Shown here: piece by piece, positions 22,789-31,360 of the stretch
Layout of the letters: each line of letters begins with the position of its first letter
How positions within the stretch are numbered: the stretch's first letter is position 1
Assembly: GCA_030651035.1 (NCBI GenBank)
Contig: JAUSCK010000206.1
Location: 1-45,128, forward strand
Origin: Elusimicrobiota bacterium
GTDB lineage: Bacteria > Elusimicrobiota > Elusimicrobia > Elusimicrobiales > UBA9959
Direction of reading: 5' to 3'
DNA: 45,128 nt
The notes under the pieces: model-generated
What the model saw: the letters and a program-made list of their open reading frames with translations, nothing else
The model's database searches: none
What the model was told of the DNA's origin: nothing
Position numbers and translations under genes: made by a program

Positions 22789-23979
22789 TTACCCGACCAT
22801 GTCGCCCAGGGCGAACATGGGCATGAACATGGCGATGACTATGGTGCCCACCACAAAGCCCAGGATAATTATGATAAGCGGCTCTATCATGGAGGTCAGG
22901 CCCTTGACGGCGGTATCGACCTCCTGGTCGTAGAAGTCGGCTATCTTGTTCAGCATGTTGTCCAGCCCGCCGGTCTCCTCGCCCACGCTTATCATCTGTA
23001 TGACCATAGGCGGGAAAATATTGGCTTTCTTGAGCGGGTCGGAGATGCGGCCGCCCTCCTTAATGGAGTCGCGGCTGGCGTTGATGGCGTTCTCTATTAT
23101 TTTGTTGCCGGAGGTCTGCGCTACCGTCTCGAGGCCCTGCAGGATGGGCACGCCGGATTTGATAAGCGTGCCCAGCGTGCGGCTGAATTTGGCGATGGCC
23201 ACCTTCTTCAGCAGTATGCCGAAAACGGGCAGCTTAAGCGAAAGCTCGTCGATCTTCTCCTGGCCCTGCTTGGTCTTCATCCACTTCTTGAACAGCCAGA
23301 CCCCGCCGCCTATAAACGGCAGCATATAGAGAAGTTTGGCTCGCAGGAAATCGGAGATGCCGATGATAACGCGGGTCAGGAGGGGAAGCTCGGCGCCGAA
23401 GCTGCCGAAGATGTCCTTGAAGATAGGGATGACGAAGACTATCAGGAAGATAGTGATGATGCCGGCCGCGCTGAACACCACCGTGGGGTACATCAGCGCG
23501 CTCTTCACTTTTGACTTAAGGGCCTCGTTGGCTTCCAGGTAGGCGGAAAGCCGCTCGAGTATGGTGTCAAGGATACCGCCCACCTCGCCGGCCTTTATCA
23601 TGGCCACGTAAAGCTCGGTAAAAGCCTGCGGGTGCTTCTTCATTCCGTCGGCAATGGAAAGGCCGGCCTCGATGTCGGTGCGCAGGGCTCCTACCACGTA
23701 TTTAAACCCGGGGCTCTCAGCCTGCGCCTCAAGAATGTTTAGGCCCTGCACGATGGGCACGCCCGCGGACACCAGCGTGGAAAGCTGGCGGGAGAACATG
23801 ACGACGTCCTTGTTGTCTACCTTACCTTTTTTCGCCTTCTTGACCGGGGCCGGCTTTACCTCGATCACGGACAGCTTCTGCTCGCGCAGGCGGGTCATGG
23901 CGACTTTCTGGTCGGCGGCCTCTACAGTGCCTTCCGTAAGTTTGCCGGCTGAGTCCTTAGCTTTATAGGCAAATTGCAT
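22789..23979 (-). CDS. pilC: type IV pilus inner-membrane platform protein PilC
   Basis: This 396-residue GspF/PilC family protein has two repeated cytoplasmic domains carrying the signature GE..G.L (GEVGGILDTILERLSAYLE and GEETGGLDNMLNKIADFYDQEVD) and three or four membrane segments. The N-terminus is the usual QFAYKAKDSAGKLTEGTVEAA. PilC links the PilB and PilT motors to the growing pilus. It is the third gene of pilB-pilT-pilC, all minus. The 91-bp gap to pilT holds a repeat element. No Shine-Dalgarno is evident before the ATG. Confidence 0.95.
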   Translation of the reverse strand: MQFAYKAKDSAGKLTEGTVEAADQKVAMTRLREQKLSVIEVKPAPVKKAKKGKVDNKDVVMFSRQLSTLVSAGVPIVQGLNILEAQAESPGFKYVVGALRTDIEAGLSIADGMKKHPQAFTELYVAMIKAGEVGGILDTILERLSAYLEANEALKSKVKSALMYPTVVFSAAGIITIFLIVFVIPIFKDIFGSFGAELPLLTRVIIGISDFLRAKLLYMLPFIGGGVWLFKKWMKTKQGQEKIDELSLKLPVFGILLKKVAIAKFSRTLGTLIKSGVPILQGLETVAQTSGNKIIENAINASRDSIKEGGRISDPLKKANIFPPMVIQMISVGEETGGLDNMLNKIADFYDQEVDTAVKGLTSMIEPLIIIILGFVVGTIVIAMFMPMFALGDMVG

Positions 23980-23982
23980 AAT

Positions 23983-24057
23983 TGGTAAGCGGTAAGGATT
24001 AAGTGGTAAGGATTAAGCAGCAAGCAGCAGGTTTTAATCCTTAATCCTTAATCCTTT
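23983..24057. repeat. GGTAAGGATTAAG / TTAATCC inverted repeat
   Basis: Two direct copies of GGTAAGGATTAAG (23991-24003, 24005-24017) face TTAATCCTTAATCCTTAATCC (24034 onward), which can fold into a stem with an 16-nt loop. It fills the pilT-pilC gap and resembles 17289-17320. Confidence 0.7.
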
Positions 24058-24070
24058 TGTATCCCCCTGC

Positions 24071-25147
24071 TCAGCTGGAAACAGAGAGGGTCTTCTGCAG
24101 AAGCTTCTTCAGGTCCTCGGGATCGGCCGAGCGGGTGATGGCTTCCTGGTAGCTGATCTTCTGCTTCTTATAGAGGTCCACCAGCGACTGGTTCATGGTG
24201 ACCATGCCGAACTTGCCGCCGGTCTGTATGATGGTCGGTATCTGCTCGATCTTCTGCTCGCGGATGAGGTTGCGGACGGCTGAATTGGCGATGAGCACTT
24301 CGCAGGCCAGCGTGCGGCCCGTGCCGCTGGCCATGGGCAGCAGCTGCTGGGCGAACACGCCCTGCAGCACGAACGACAGCTGAACGCGGATCTGCTCCTG
24401 CTGGTGCGGCGGAAAAACGTCGATGATGCGGTTGATGGTCTGGGCGGCGTCGGAGGTGTGCAGCGTGGAAAGCACCAGGTGGCCGGTCTCGGCGATGTTC
24501 AGGGCGGCGCCAATGGTCTCAAGGTCGCGCAGCTCGCCGATAAGGATGACGTCGGGGTCCTGCCGCAGCACGTGGCGCAGCGCCGCGCCGAAAGTCTCGG
24601 TGTCCGCGCCGACTTCGCGCTGGTTCACGATGCTCTTCTTGTGGGTATGCACGTATTCGATCGGGTCCTCGACGGTAATGATGTGGTAATTGCGGTGCTC
24701 GTTGAGGTAGTCTATCATCGAGGCCAGCGTGGTGGATTTACCGGAGCCGGTGGGGCCGGTTATCAGCAGCAGGCCCTTGGTCATCTTCATAAGGTCGTAA
24801 ACCACGGGCGGCAGGTTCAGCTCGTCGAAAGTCTTGTACTTGCTGGGGATGGAGCGGATGGCCGCGCCCACCACGCCGCGCTGGCGGTAGGCGTTCATGC
24901 GCAGCCGGCCCATGCCCTTTATGCCGAAGGCGAAGTCGAGCTCGTTGGTGGCCTCGAAGCGCTGGCGCTGGGCGTCGGTCATCAGCGAGAAGATCAGCGT
25001 CTGGCACATCTCAGGCGTGAGCTTTTCAAAAGGGGTCTGGACAAGTTCCCCGTCTATGCGGAGCATCGGGGTGGCGCCGGCGGTGAGGTGGATGTCCGAG
25101 GCGTTCTTCTCGTGCATCATTATAAACTGCTCGCTCATTGTTACCAT
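24071..25147 (-). CDS. pilT: pilus retraction ATPase PilT
   Basis: PilT is the hexameric ATPase that depolymerises type IV pili, powering twitching. The 358-residue protein begins MVTMSEQFIMMHEKNASDIHLTAG. It contains Walker A GPTGSGKSTTLASM, the Asp box ITVEDPIEYVH, Walker B-region DPDVILIGELRD, the His box HLVLSTLHTSDA, and the PilT AIRNLIRE-like VRNLIREQK with a C-terminal helix. The start at 25147 is preferred because AGGAG sits 8 nt upstream; a longer reading frame to 25213 adds 22 residues outside the family. It lies between pilB and pilC. Confidence 0.95.
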   Translation of the reverse strand: MVTMSEQFIMMHEKNASDIHLTAGATPMLRIDGELVQTPFEKLTPEMCQTLIFSLMTDAQRQRFEATNELDFAFGIKGMGRLRMNAYRQRGVVGAAIRSIPSKYKTFDELNLPPVVYDLMKMTKGLLLITGPTGSGKSTTLASMIDYLNEHRNYHIITVEDPIEYVHTHKKSIVNQREVGADTETFGAALRHVLRQDPDVILIGELRDLETIGAALNIAETGHLVLSTLHTSDAAQTINRIIDVFPPHQQEQIRVQLSFVLQGVFAQQLLPMASGTGRTLACEVLIANSAVRNLIREQKIEQIPTIIQTGGKFGMVTMNQSLVDLYKKQKISYQEAITRSADPEDLKKLLQKTLSVSS

Positions 25148-25260
25148 AAAGAGTGCTCCTGGAGAAACCGCTGGTATGCTGGTAGCTGGTATGCGATAAG
25201 GAATTTTCCTCATGGCACGCCGGCATTCCAGCCTGCTAGCAAAAGCTGCAAGTCAACTTT

Positions 25261-27030
25261 TCAGTCGACGTCCGATCCCGTGACGCGTATGACCTCTTCT
25301 ACCGTGGTCGCGCCGGTAAAAAGCTTGCGGAGGGCGGATTCCCTCAGGGTGATCATGCCGTTCTTACGGCCGGCCTCTTTTATCCTGGAAACGTGCGCCT
25401 TCTCTATGATAAGGCCCCTGATCGCGTCGTTGATCTCAAGTATTTCATGTATACCCATGCGGCCCTTGTAGCCGGTCTTGGCGCAGACATCGCAGCCCCT
25501 GCCCCTGGACAGCACTATTTTACCATTTTTAACATGGTTATCAAGGATAGTTTTGGGCACCCCGAGGCTCACCATCATCTCGGGCTTAACCTCGTAGGTT
25601 TCCTTGCAGTGCCTGCAGATGCCGCGCACCAGGCGCTGGGCCACCACCATCAGCAGCGTGGAAGAGGTAAGGAACGGCTCTACGCCCATCATGCCTATGC
25701 GGGTTATGGCGCCGGGCGCGTCGTTGGTGTGCAGCGTTGAAAACACCAGGTGGCCGGTCATGGCCGCGTTGATGGCCGTGGCCATGGTCTCAAAGTCGCG
25801 GATCTCGCCCACCATTATTATGTCCGGGTCCTGGCGCAGGAAGGAGCGCAGGCCGGAGGCGAAGGTGAGGCCGACGTCGGCGTTGACCATCACCTGGTTT
25901 ATGCCCTCCAGCTGGTATTCTATGGGGTCTTCAATGGTGACTATATTGACGTCCGGCTCGTTAAGCGTGGCCAGCGCCGAATAAAGCGTGGTGGATTTGC
26001 CGGAGCCGGTGGGGCCCGTTACCAGGTTTATACCGTGAGGGGCTTTGAGGCACTTGGCGAAAATGGCCAGGTTTTCCGGTTCCATGCCCAGGTCCTCCAG
26101 CCTCAGCTTCAGGCCGGAGGAATCCAGGATGCGCATCACCACTTTTTCGCCGGGGCCGCAGGGCAGGATGGAAACGCGCAGGTCTATCTCGCGATCGTCG
26201 ATCTTAAGCTTGGTGCGCCCGTCCTGCGGCAGGCGGCGCTCGGAGATGTCCAGCGTGGACATGATCTTCAGGCGGCTGACGATGGCGTTGTGGAATTTTT
26301 TGGGAGGAGAGGGCTGCGCGTGCAGCACGCCGTCTATGCGGAAGCGCACCTTGGTTTCCTTGTAGGAGGGCTCTATGTGTATGTCGGAGGCGTGGGCCTT
26401 TATGGCGGAGGAGATGATGAGGTTCACCATCTGCACTATCGGGGCGGCCTCCCCCTTCTCCGCAAGGGAAATCAGGTCTTCCCCCCCGCCTTTGGAGGCA
26501 TCTTCCTCCACAAGCGACACTTCGGTGGTCCCGCCGATGGTCTTTTTCAGGATCTCGTCCAGCGCCTCTTTCGAGGTTTTTGTGCCGTAATGCTTATCAA
26601 TGGCCGCTGCGATATCGGATTCGGAGCCGAAAACCGGCTTGACGTCGTAGCCGGTCATCATCTTGAGGTCGTCGAGGATCACTATATTGAGCGGGTCCTC
26701 CATGGCGACCTTCAGCCTGCCGTCGCTTTTCTCGACCGCTATAAGACCGTAGCGCCGGGCTATGTTCTCCGGGATGATCTTGAGGAGGTCCTCTTTTATC
26801 TCCAGCCCGCGCAGGTCCACGAACTCTATGCCGAACTGCTTGCTGAGGAATTCCAGCAGGGTGTGCTCGTCGATATATTTCTTATGTATCAGCAGCTGCC
26901 CGAGCTTGCCGCCGCCGGTGCGCTGCAGGTCCAGCGCCTCGCCGAGCTGGGCGGAGGTGAGCAGGCCGGAGGAGACGAGCATCTCGCCGAGGCGCCTGGA
27001 GATATTGATGGATATGCCTTTTTCAGCCAT
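25261..27030 (-). CDS. pilB: pilus assembly ATPase PilB
   Basis: PilB drives pilus extension. The 589-residue protein has an N-terminal MshEN/GspE-N domain (RRLGEMLVSSGLLTSAQLGEAL ... GLIAVEKSDGRLKVAMEDPLN), a linker with VEEDASKGGGEDL, then the ATPase core. That core has Walker A GPTGSGKSTTLYSAL, the Asp box TIEDPIEYQLEGINQ, MVGEIRDFETM and the His box HLVFSTLHTNDA. A tetracysteine zinc motif (CRHC ... CDVC) follows. It is the first gene of pilB-pilT-pilC, with the pilT gap of 113 bp. It follows the large GYF-like gene at 27213, separated by a palindromic repeat. Confidence 0.96.
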   Translation of the reverse strand: MAEKGISINISRRLGEMLVSSGLLTSAQLGEALDLQRTGGGKLGQLLIHKKYIDEHTLLEFLSKQFGIEFVDLRGLEIKEDLLKIIPENIARRYGLIAVEKSDGRLKVAMEDPLNIVILDDLKMMTGYDVKPVFGSESDIAAAIDKHYGTKTSKEALDEILKKTIGGTTEVSLVEEDASKGGGEDLISLAEKGEAAPIVQMVNLIISSAIKAHASDIHIEPSYKETKVRFRIDGVLHAQPSPPKKFHNAIVSRLKIMSTLDISERRLPQDGRTKLKIDDREIDLRVSILPCGPGEKVVMRILDSSGLKLRLEDLGMEPENLAIFAKCLKAPHGINLVTGPTGSGKSTTLYSALATLNEPDVNIVTIEDPIEYQLEGINQVMVNADVGLTFASGLRSFLRQDPDIIMVGEIRDFETMATAINAAMTGHLVFSTLHTNDAPGAITRIGMMGVEPFLTSSTLLMVVAQRLVRGICRHCKETYEVKPEMMVSLGVPKTILDNHVKNGKIVLSRGRGCDVCAKTGYKGRMGIHEILEINDAIRGLIIEKAHVSRIKEAGRKNGMITLRESALRKLFTGATTVEEVIRVTGSDVD

Positions 27031-27091
27031 ACAAAGAGGTGATCAGCTATAAAGCTACGACGACTGACTTATATATTACAAAATATCATTC

Positions 27092-27161
27092 ACATGGATG
27101 AGCAGGATGGACAGGATGAAACAAGGCAAACACAAATCCTGTCTATCCTGTCTATCCATGT
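27092..27161. repeat. ACATGGAT/ACAGGAT palindromic repeat, copy 4
   Basis: The arms are ACATGGATGAGCAGGATGG and the inverted counterpart ending TATCCATGT at 27161. It lies between the GYF-like gene and pilB on the minus strand. Confidence 0.9.
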
Positions 27162-27212
27162 TTGAATTATGCGGGCGGCCGGCGGCCGGTTATTATCCTG
27201 TATTGCCGGCCG

Positions 27213-29729
27213 TTAGAACAATTCTTCGTCGGATTCCTGGGCTTTGAGGTATTTTACCTGCTCCGAGCCTTCGGCCTGGACGTTTTCAAACCCGGTAGGG
27301 TCCTGCTCTGCCTGAGCCCCGGCGGGCGGGGCGTCCGGCAGGGGAAGTATGGGAATACCGCCGGGCCGGGAGGCTTTGCGGGCGGGCTTGGCCTTGGGCT
27401 TCTTGACGGGCGCCGCGCTGGCGCTCTTTTCCTTGGAGGAAAAATCAAGGAGCTCCATGGCGTTGTTGTTTATGCCGCGCACTATGTCACGTTTGACGAC
27501 ATCAACCTCGAAGTGGTAGATAAGGGGTTCCTGTTTGGGCCTTAACAAGCGGTACTGCACAAGGAAGATGTCTCCATGCAGCGGCGTGGCGGTCCACTCC
27601 TCGTTCGCGCCGCCCGAGGAGCCTGAGAGGAAAGAGTTGGCGAACCAGGTAGCCACGGTGCCGCGGCCGCCGGAAAGCTTATATCCCTTTACGATTTCAA
27701 GGGCCTTTTTTATATTCTCGTTGGCCGGTTTCTCCGCGGGGACCGGCTGCTGCTTCGGGGGCAGCTGTACGTCAGGCGACGGCACCGGCTCCGCCTTATC
27801 CAGTACGGGCGCGGGTTCAGTCTTGCCTTCCAGCTGGCTGTCCATGGCGGCTGATTTTTTCTTGCCGCCGAGGTTGAGCATTGAAAACTCGGAAAAGCTC
27901 ACGCCCTCGCCCATGAAAAAGTAACCCAGGCCGCCGGCTGCCATCGACCCGAAAACCACAAGTATGGTTATAAAGGCCATCCTGCCGCCTTTTTTCTTCG
28001 CTTTTCCAGGGGGCGCGGGTTCAGGCTTTCCTTTTACGGTCTGGACAGGAATGCGCATTGTTACATCCGGAGATTCGGGAGCCGCGGCGGGCGCTTTTTC
28101 CTGGGCGGCCGGGACAGCGGCGGGCGCTTTTTCCTGGGCGGCGGGGGCAGCGGCGGGCGCCAGCTGGGCCGAAGGCGGAAATGACTGGGGAGCCGGCGCT
28201 TTGACCTGGGGCGCCGGGGCAGGCTGCTGGACCGATGCCTCAACATAGGGCTGGAACTGGAAGCCGTGCTGCACCTGCGGCGCGCGGTACTGGGCCGGAG
28301 CCGGGGCCGGGGCTGGAGTCGGCTCCGGGGCCGGAGTCGGCTCCGGCTGCTGTATACCGAAGTCATAAGTGGGCGGCTTTACCGGCTGGGGCTGCTCGGC
28401 CGCGGGCTGAGCGTAGGAAGAGGGAGCTTCGTAGCGGGTCTCTATCTGGAACTGCTGAGTGGTCTCCGACTGCTTAGGGGTAACCACCGTAAAATCGTAG
28501 ACTATGCCGCCCGCCTGCTGGGGAAGGGGCTCAAAAGCTTCGGGGCCTTTGTACGCCCCGGCGGGAGCGGCCTCCGGGCCGGGCAGGGGTTTGTCGTAAT
28601 GCGAACCGTATACATAGGCCGGGGGCTGAGTCTGGCCCAGGCTCTTGAATTTGCGGCTGGTAAGATCATCGTCCTCGTCTTCTTCCTTAAGCTCTCTGCC
28701 GAGCGAGGTCTCCAGCTTTATCTCGGAACCGCGGGAGATGCTCCTATATGACCTGGCCGCGCTCTCCGGCCGGGTTTTTTCCGCCTCGGCGTGTTTTGCT
28801 TCCTCCGCGGAGACTTCGGAAAGAGGCTCGGGCTTCAGCGCGTGGAATTCCATGGCCGGCTCAGCGGTGACAGCTTTGGGAGCAGGGAGCTTAGCGGCCG
28901 GCTCGGTGAGCTGGACCGGGGGTGTCTCGCGGCTGATTTCCTGTACTTCTCTCTTTATCTCCTCCTGTTCTTTTCTCTCTGTCTCCTCCTGTTCTTTTCT
29001 CTCTGTCTCTTCCTGTTCTTTTCTCTTTATCTCCTCCTGTTCCTGTCTCTGTATCGCTTCCTGTTCTTCTTTCTTTATATCTTCGATCTGCCGCACGGTT
29101 TCGGCTTTTTCCTTGAGATCGGCCAGGTGGCGCAGCTGTTCAAATTCACGGGCGCTCACATAGGACTTGCCGAGCTCGCTTTTGAGGCGGGCCTCCAGTT
29201 CGGCTATGCGCTCGCGGTTCTTCTTCTCCTCCATATCCTTGGAGCGGATCTTTTCGAGGAGGAGGTTTTTCTCCCAGCGTGCGGCTTCCAGCTCCTCCTG
29301 TATGTGGGAGAGGCGTATGTCAAATTTTTCGGCCAGGTCGTAGTCGGTTTCGGGGGCGGCCCTGCCGGCGGCGGCTGAGGGACCCTCCTTATAGGCGCCC
29401 AGGATATTGTCGATGGTGTCGAGGAGTTCGCCGTAGGAGGCCCCGGTGGAGGGCTCCCTGTTCTCGAAGTAGCTGGCGCTGGAATTGAAGCCGGTTTCGT
29501 ACTCGTAGGTCCCCGCTACCACGCCCGCGGTGATGGTGCGGCCGGAGCCGTAGCTTAAGGCCGAGGCGATCTCACCGACCTGCGAGGCGGGGCGCCAGTC
29601 GCCGGGGTTGTCGCCGGTGCAGGTCTCGGGGCAGACAAGGCTTTCCTCGGCAAAAGCCGGAAGAGCCAGCATTTCTGCCGGCTCGTAGGGGCCAAGTATG
29701 TTGCCTTCCGAGTAGAACCAATATTTCAT
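27213..29729 (-). CDS. GYF-like, coiled-coil, Pro-rich single-pass membrane protein
   Basis: This 838-residue protein is not from a family I can name, but its parts are clear. Residues 1-55 (KYWFYSEGNILGPYEPAEML ... GDWRPASQV) resemble the GYF_2/DUF4339 fold. About 130-280 is a charged coiled coil with 8-residue repeats (RKEQEETE type). About 280-570 is Pro/Ala/Gln-rich and disordered, with an 11-residue repeat (AAQEKAPAAVP). A single membrane helix (AFITILVVFGSMAAGGLGYFF) lies near 582-604. After it comes another Pro-rich linker and a small globular domain (ENIKKALEIVKGYKLSGGRG ... YHFEVDVVKRDIVRGINNNA). The layout suggests a cytoplasmic adaptor joined to a periplasmic sensor. Its position just upstream of pilB, on the same strand, suggests but does not prove a role in pilus control. 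Confidence 0.75.
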   Translation of the reverse strand: MKYWFYSEGNILGPYEPAEMLALPAFAEESLVCPETCTGDNPGDWRPASQVGEIASALSYGSGRTITAGVVAGTYEYETGFNSSASYFENREPSTGASYGELLDTIDNILGAYKEGPSAAAGRAAPETDYDLAEKFDIRLSHIQEELEAARWEKNLLLEKIRSKDMEEKKNRERIAELEARLKSELGKSYVSAREFEQLRHLADLKEKAETVRQIEDIKKEEQEAIQRQEQEEIKRKEQEETERKEQEETERKEQEEIKREVQEISRETPPVQLTEPAAKLPAPKAVTAEPAMEFHALKPEPLSEVSAEEAKHAEAEKTRPESAARSYRSISRGSEIKLETSLGRELKEEDEDDDLTSRKFKSLGQTQPPAYVYGSHYDKPLPGPEAAPAGAYKGPEAFEPLPQQAGGIVYDFTVVTPKQSETTQQFQIETRYEAPSSYAQPAAEQPQPVKPPTYDFGIQQPEPTPAPEPTPAPAPAPAQYRAPQVQHGFQFQPYVEASVQQPAPAPQVKAPAPQSFPPSAQLAPAAAPAAQEKAPAAVPAAQEKAPAAAPESPDVTMRIPVQTVKGKPEPAPPGKAKKKGGRMAFITILVVFGSMAAGGLGYFFMGEGVSFSEFSMLNLGGKKKSAAMDSQLEGKTEPAPVLDKAEPVPSPDVQLPPKQQPVPAEKPANENIKKALEIVKGYKLSGGRGTVATWFANSFLSGSSGGANEEWTATPLHGDIFLVQYRLLRPKQEPLIYHFEVDVVKRDIVRGINNNAMELLDFSSKEKSASAAPVKKPKAKPARKASRPGGIPILPLPDAPPAGAQAEQDPTGFENVQAEGSEQVKYLKAQESDEELF
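28957..29076. repeat. 5 x 24-bp tandem repeat in the coiled coil
   Basis: Five in-frame 24-bp units (28957-28980, 28981-29004, 29005-29028, 29029-29052, 29053-29076) encode the 8-residue coiled-coil repeat. Units 1-3 are nearly identical, so this stretch could change length by slippage without breaking the frame. Confidence 0.85.
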
Positions 29730-29880
29730 AAGGTTACAAGGAAAGTTTACTATTTACCTATTTAAGATTTAATACAGGAATGTGGCAATTTTGTTACAAG
29801 GGGGCTCGGGGCGAATTCCCCCCGCTCGGGAGCTTTGGGGAATGGACCGCGAGAGGCCTAGCCGGGGTGGCCGCCCCTCG
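29730..29880 (-). promoter_or_regulatory. upstream region of the GYF-like gene
   Basis: This 151-bp gap holds an AT-rich half next to the GYF-like start. On the minus strand TTGCCA, 17 nt and TTAAAT form a moderate promoter about 40 bp before the ATG. The GC-rich half near gltX has short palindromes (GCTCGGGG, CCGCTCGGGAGC) and an ACCGCGAG word shared with the long structured repeats. No gene is seen. Confidence 0.4.
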
Positions 29881-31332
29881 CTATATAAGCGTCAGGGCTT
29901 TGTCCAGGCGCTTAAGGGACTCTTCTTTGCCGAGGTACTCTATCATGCGGAAAAGAGTCGGGCCGTCGGAGCGGCCGGAGAGGGCCACGCGCACGGGGTG
30001 GAAGACCTGGCCTGCTTTTAAGCCGCCGGACTTGGCGAAAGCGCGGGTGGCGGCTTCTATGGGAGCCTCTTTAAACTCGGGCAGGGCGGAATAGACCTCT
30101 TTGATCCCCTTGATTACCTGAGGGACTTCCGGATTCTTAAGCGTCTTTGCCACCGCCTCGGGGCTGTAAACCGGGTCCTTGAAGAAGAACTCGACCTTGG
30201 CCGGGAGCTCAGCCAGCAGTTTGCACTTCTCCTGCTCCAGGGCCACGATATCGATGAGCGGCACCCTGCCGGCGGAAATGTCCAGGCCGGATTCTTTTAC
30301 GAACGGCAAAGCGAGCGCCAGGAAATCCTCTTTCGGAAGCAGGCGTATGTACTCGCCGTTCATCCAGTCCAGCTTCACCGGGTCGAAGATGGCGGGGCTT
30401 TTCTGGCAGCCCTTCAGGTCGAATTTTTCCTCCAGCTCGCCTTTCTTGAACAGCTGCTGGCTCTCGGGATTGGACCAGCCAAGCAGTGCCAGGTAATTCT
30501 TCATGGTCTCCGGCAGGTAGCCCTGCCTGCGGTATTCACCAACGGAGGCGGCGCCGTGGCGCTTGGAGAGGCGGGTGCCGTCGGGGCCGAGTATCATGGA
30601 GAGATGGCCGAGCTCCGGCGCCTTCCAGCCCAGCGCCGCGTAGAGGTGCAGCTGCAGCGGGGTATTCGAGATATGGTCGTCGCCGCGCACCACGTGCGTT
30701 ATCTCCATCAGGTGGTCGTCCACCACGCAGGCGAAATTGTAGGTCGGGTAGCCTGAGGCCTTCAGCATAACAAAGTCGGAGAGCACTTTATTCTCGAACT
30801 TCATTTCTTTGTGCACCAGGTCGGTCCAGCCGACCGAACCCTCTTTGGACATCAGGAAGCGCGCTACCGGCTTGCGCCCCTGCGCCTCGAAAGCTTTGCG
30901 CTGGTCTTCGGTCAGGCTTCGGCAGCGCCCGTCGTACAAAGGGTCTCGTTTCTCGACCAGGGCCTTTTTGCGCGACTCATCAAGCTCTTCGGGGGAACAG
31001 TAGCAGAGGAAGGCCTTGCCCTCCCGGAGCAGCTGGTCGGCATATTTGCGGTATATCCCCTGCGCCTCGCGTACGCTCTGCACGTAAGGGCCGCAGGAGC
31101 CTTTCTCCATGCCGTCGGGCATGGCGCCCTCGTCCCAGTTAAGGCCCAGCCAGAGCATACTTTCGAAGATGGACTTTGTGGACTCCGCCGTGGAGCGGTC
31201 CTCATCGGTATCTTCGATGCGGAGGATGAAGGTGCCTTTATGTTTCCTGGCCAAAAGGTAGTTAAACAATGCGGTGCGGGCGCCGCCTATATGGAGGTGT
31301 CCTGTGGGTGAGGGAGCGAATCTTACGCGCAT
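29881..31332 (-). CDS. gltX: glutamyl-tRNA synthetase
   Basis: This 483-residue class I synthetase charges tRNA-Glu. The HIGH-type motif is in RFAPSPTGHLHIGGARTALF at the N-terminus; KMSKS appears as RLSKRHGAAS. The FILRIEDTDEDRS segment and the C-terminal helical anticodon-binding domain are standard. A separate glutaminyl-tRNA synthetase is encoded at 34003, so this enzyme is probably discriminating. It is the last gene of glnS-nadK-recN-gltX on the minus strand, 28 bp after recN, with AAAGGA as Shine-Dalgarno. Confidence 0.96.
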   Translation of the reverse strand: MRVRFAPSPTGHLHIGGARTALFNYLLARKHKGTFILRIEDTDEDRSTAESTKSIFESMLWLGLNWDEGAMPDGMEKGSCGPYVQSVREAQGIYRKYADQLLREGKAFLCYCSPEELDESRKKALVEKRDPLYDGRCRSLTEDQRKAFEAQGRKPVARFLMSKEGSVGWTDLVHKEMKFENKVLSDFVMLKASGYPTYNFACVVDDHLMEITHVVRGDDHISNTPLQLHLYAALGWKAPELGHLSMILGPDGTRLSKRHGAASVGEYRRQGYLPETMKNYLALLGWSNPESQQLFKKGELEEKFDLKGCQKSPAIFDPVKLDWMNGEYIRLLPKEDFLALALPFVKESGLDISAGRVPLIDIVALEQEKCKLLAELPAKVEFFFKDPVYSPEAVAKTLKNPEVPQVIKGIKEVYSALPEFKEAPIEAATRAFAKSGGLKAGQVFHPVRVALSGRSDGPTLFRMIEYLGKEESLKRLDKALTLI

Positions 31333-31360
31333 ACGGTTTCCTTTATTTACCTGTTACCGG

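Noticed and set aside
27171-27212. Terminator after the GYF-like gene
   Set aside because: CGGCCGG/CCGGCCG can pair but no T run follows on the minus strand.
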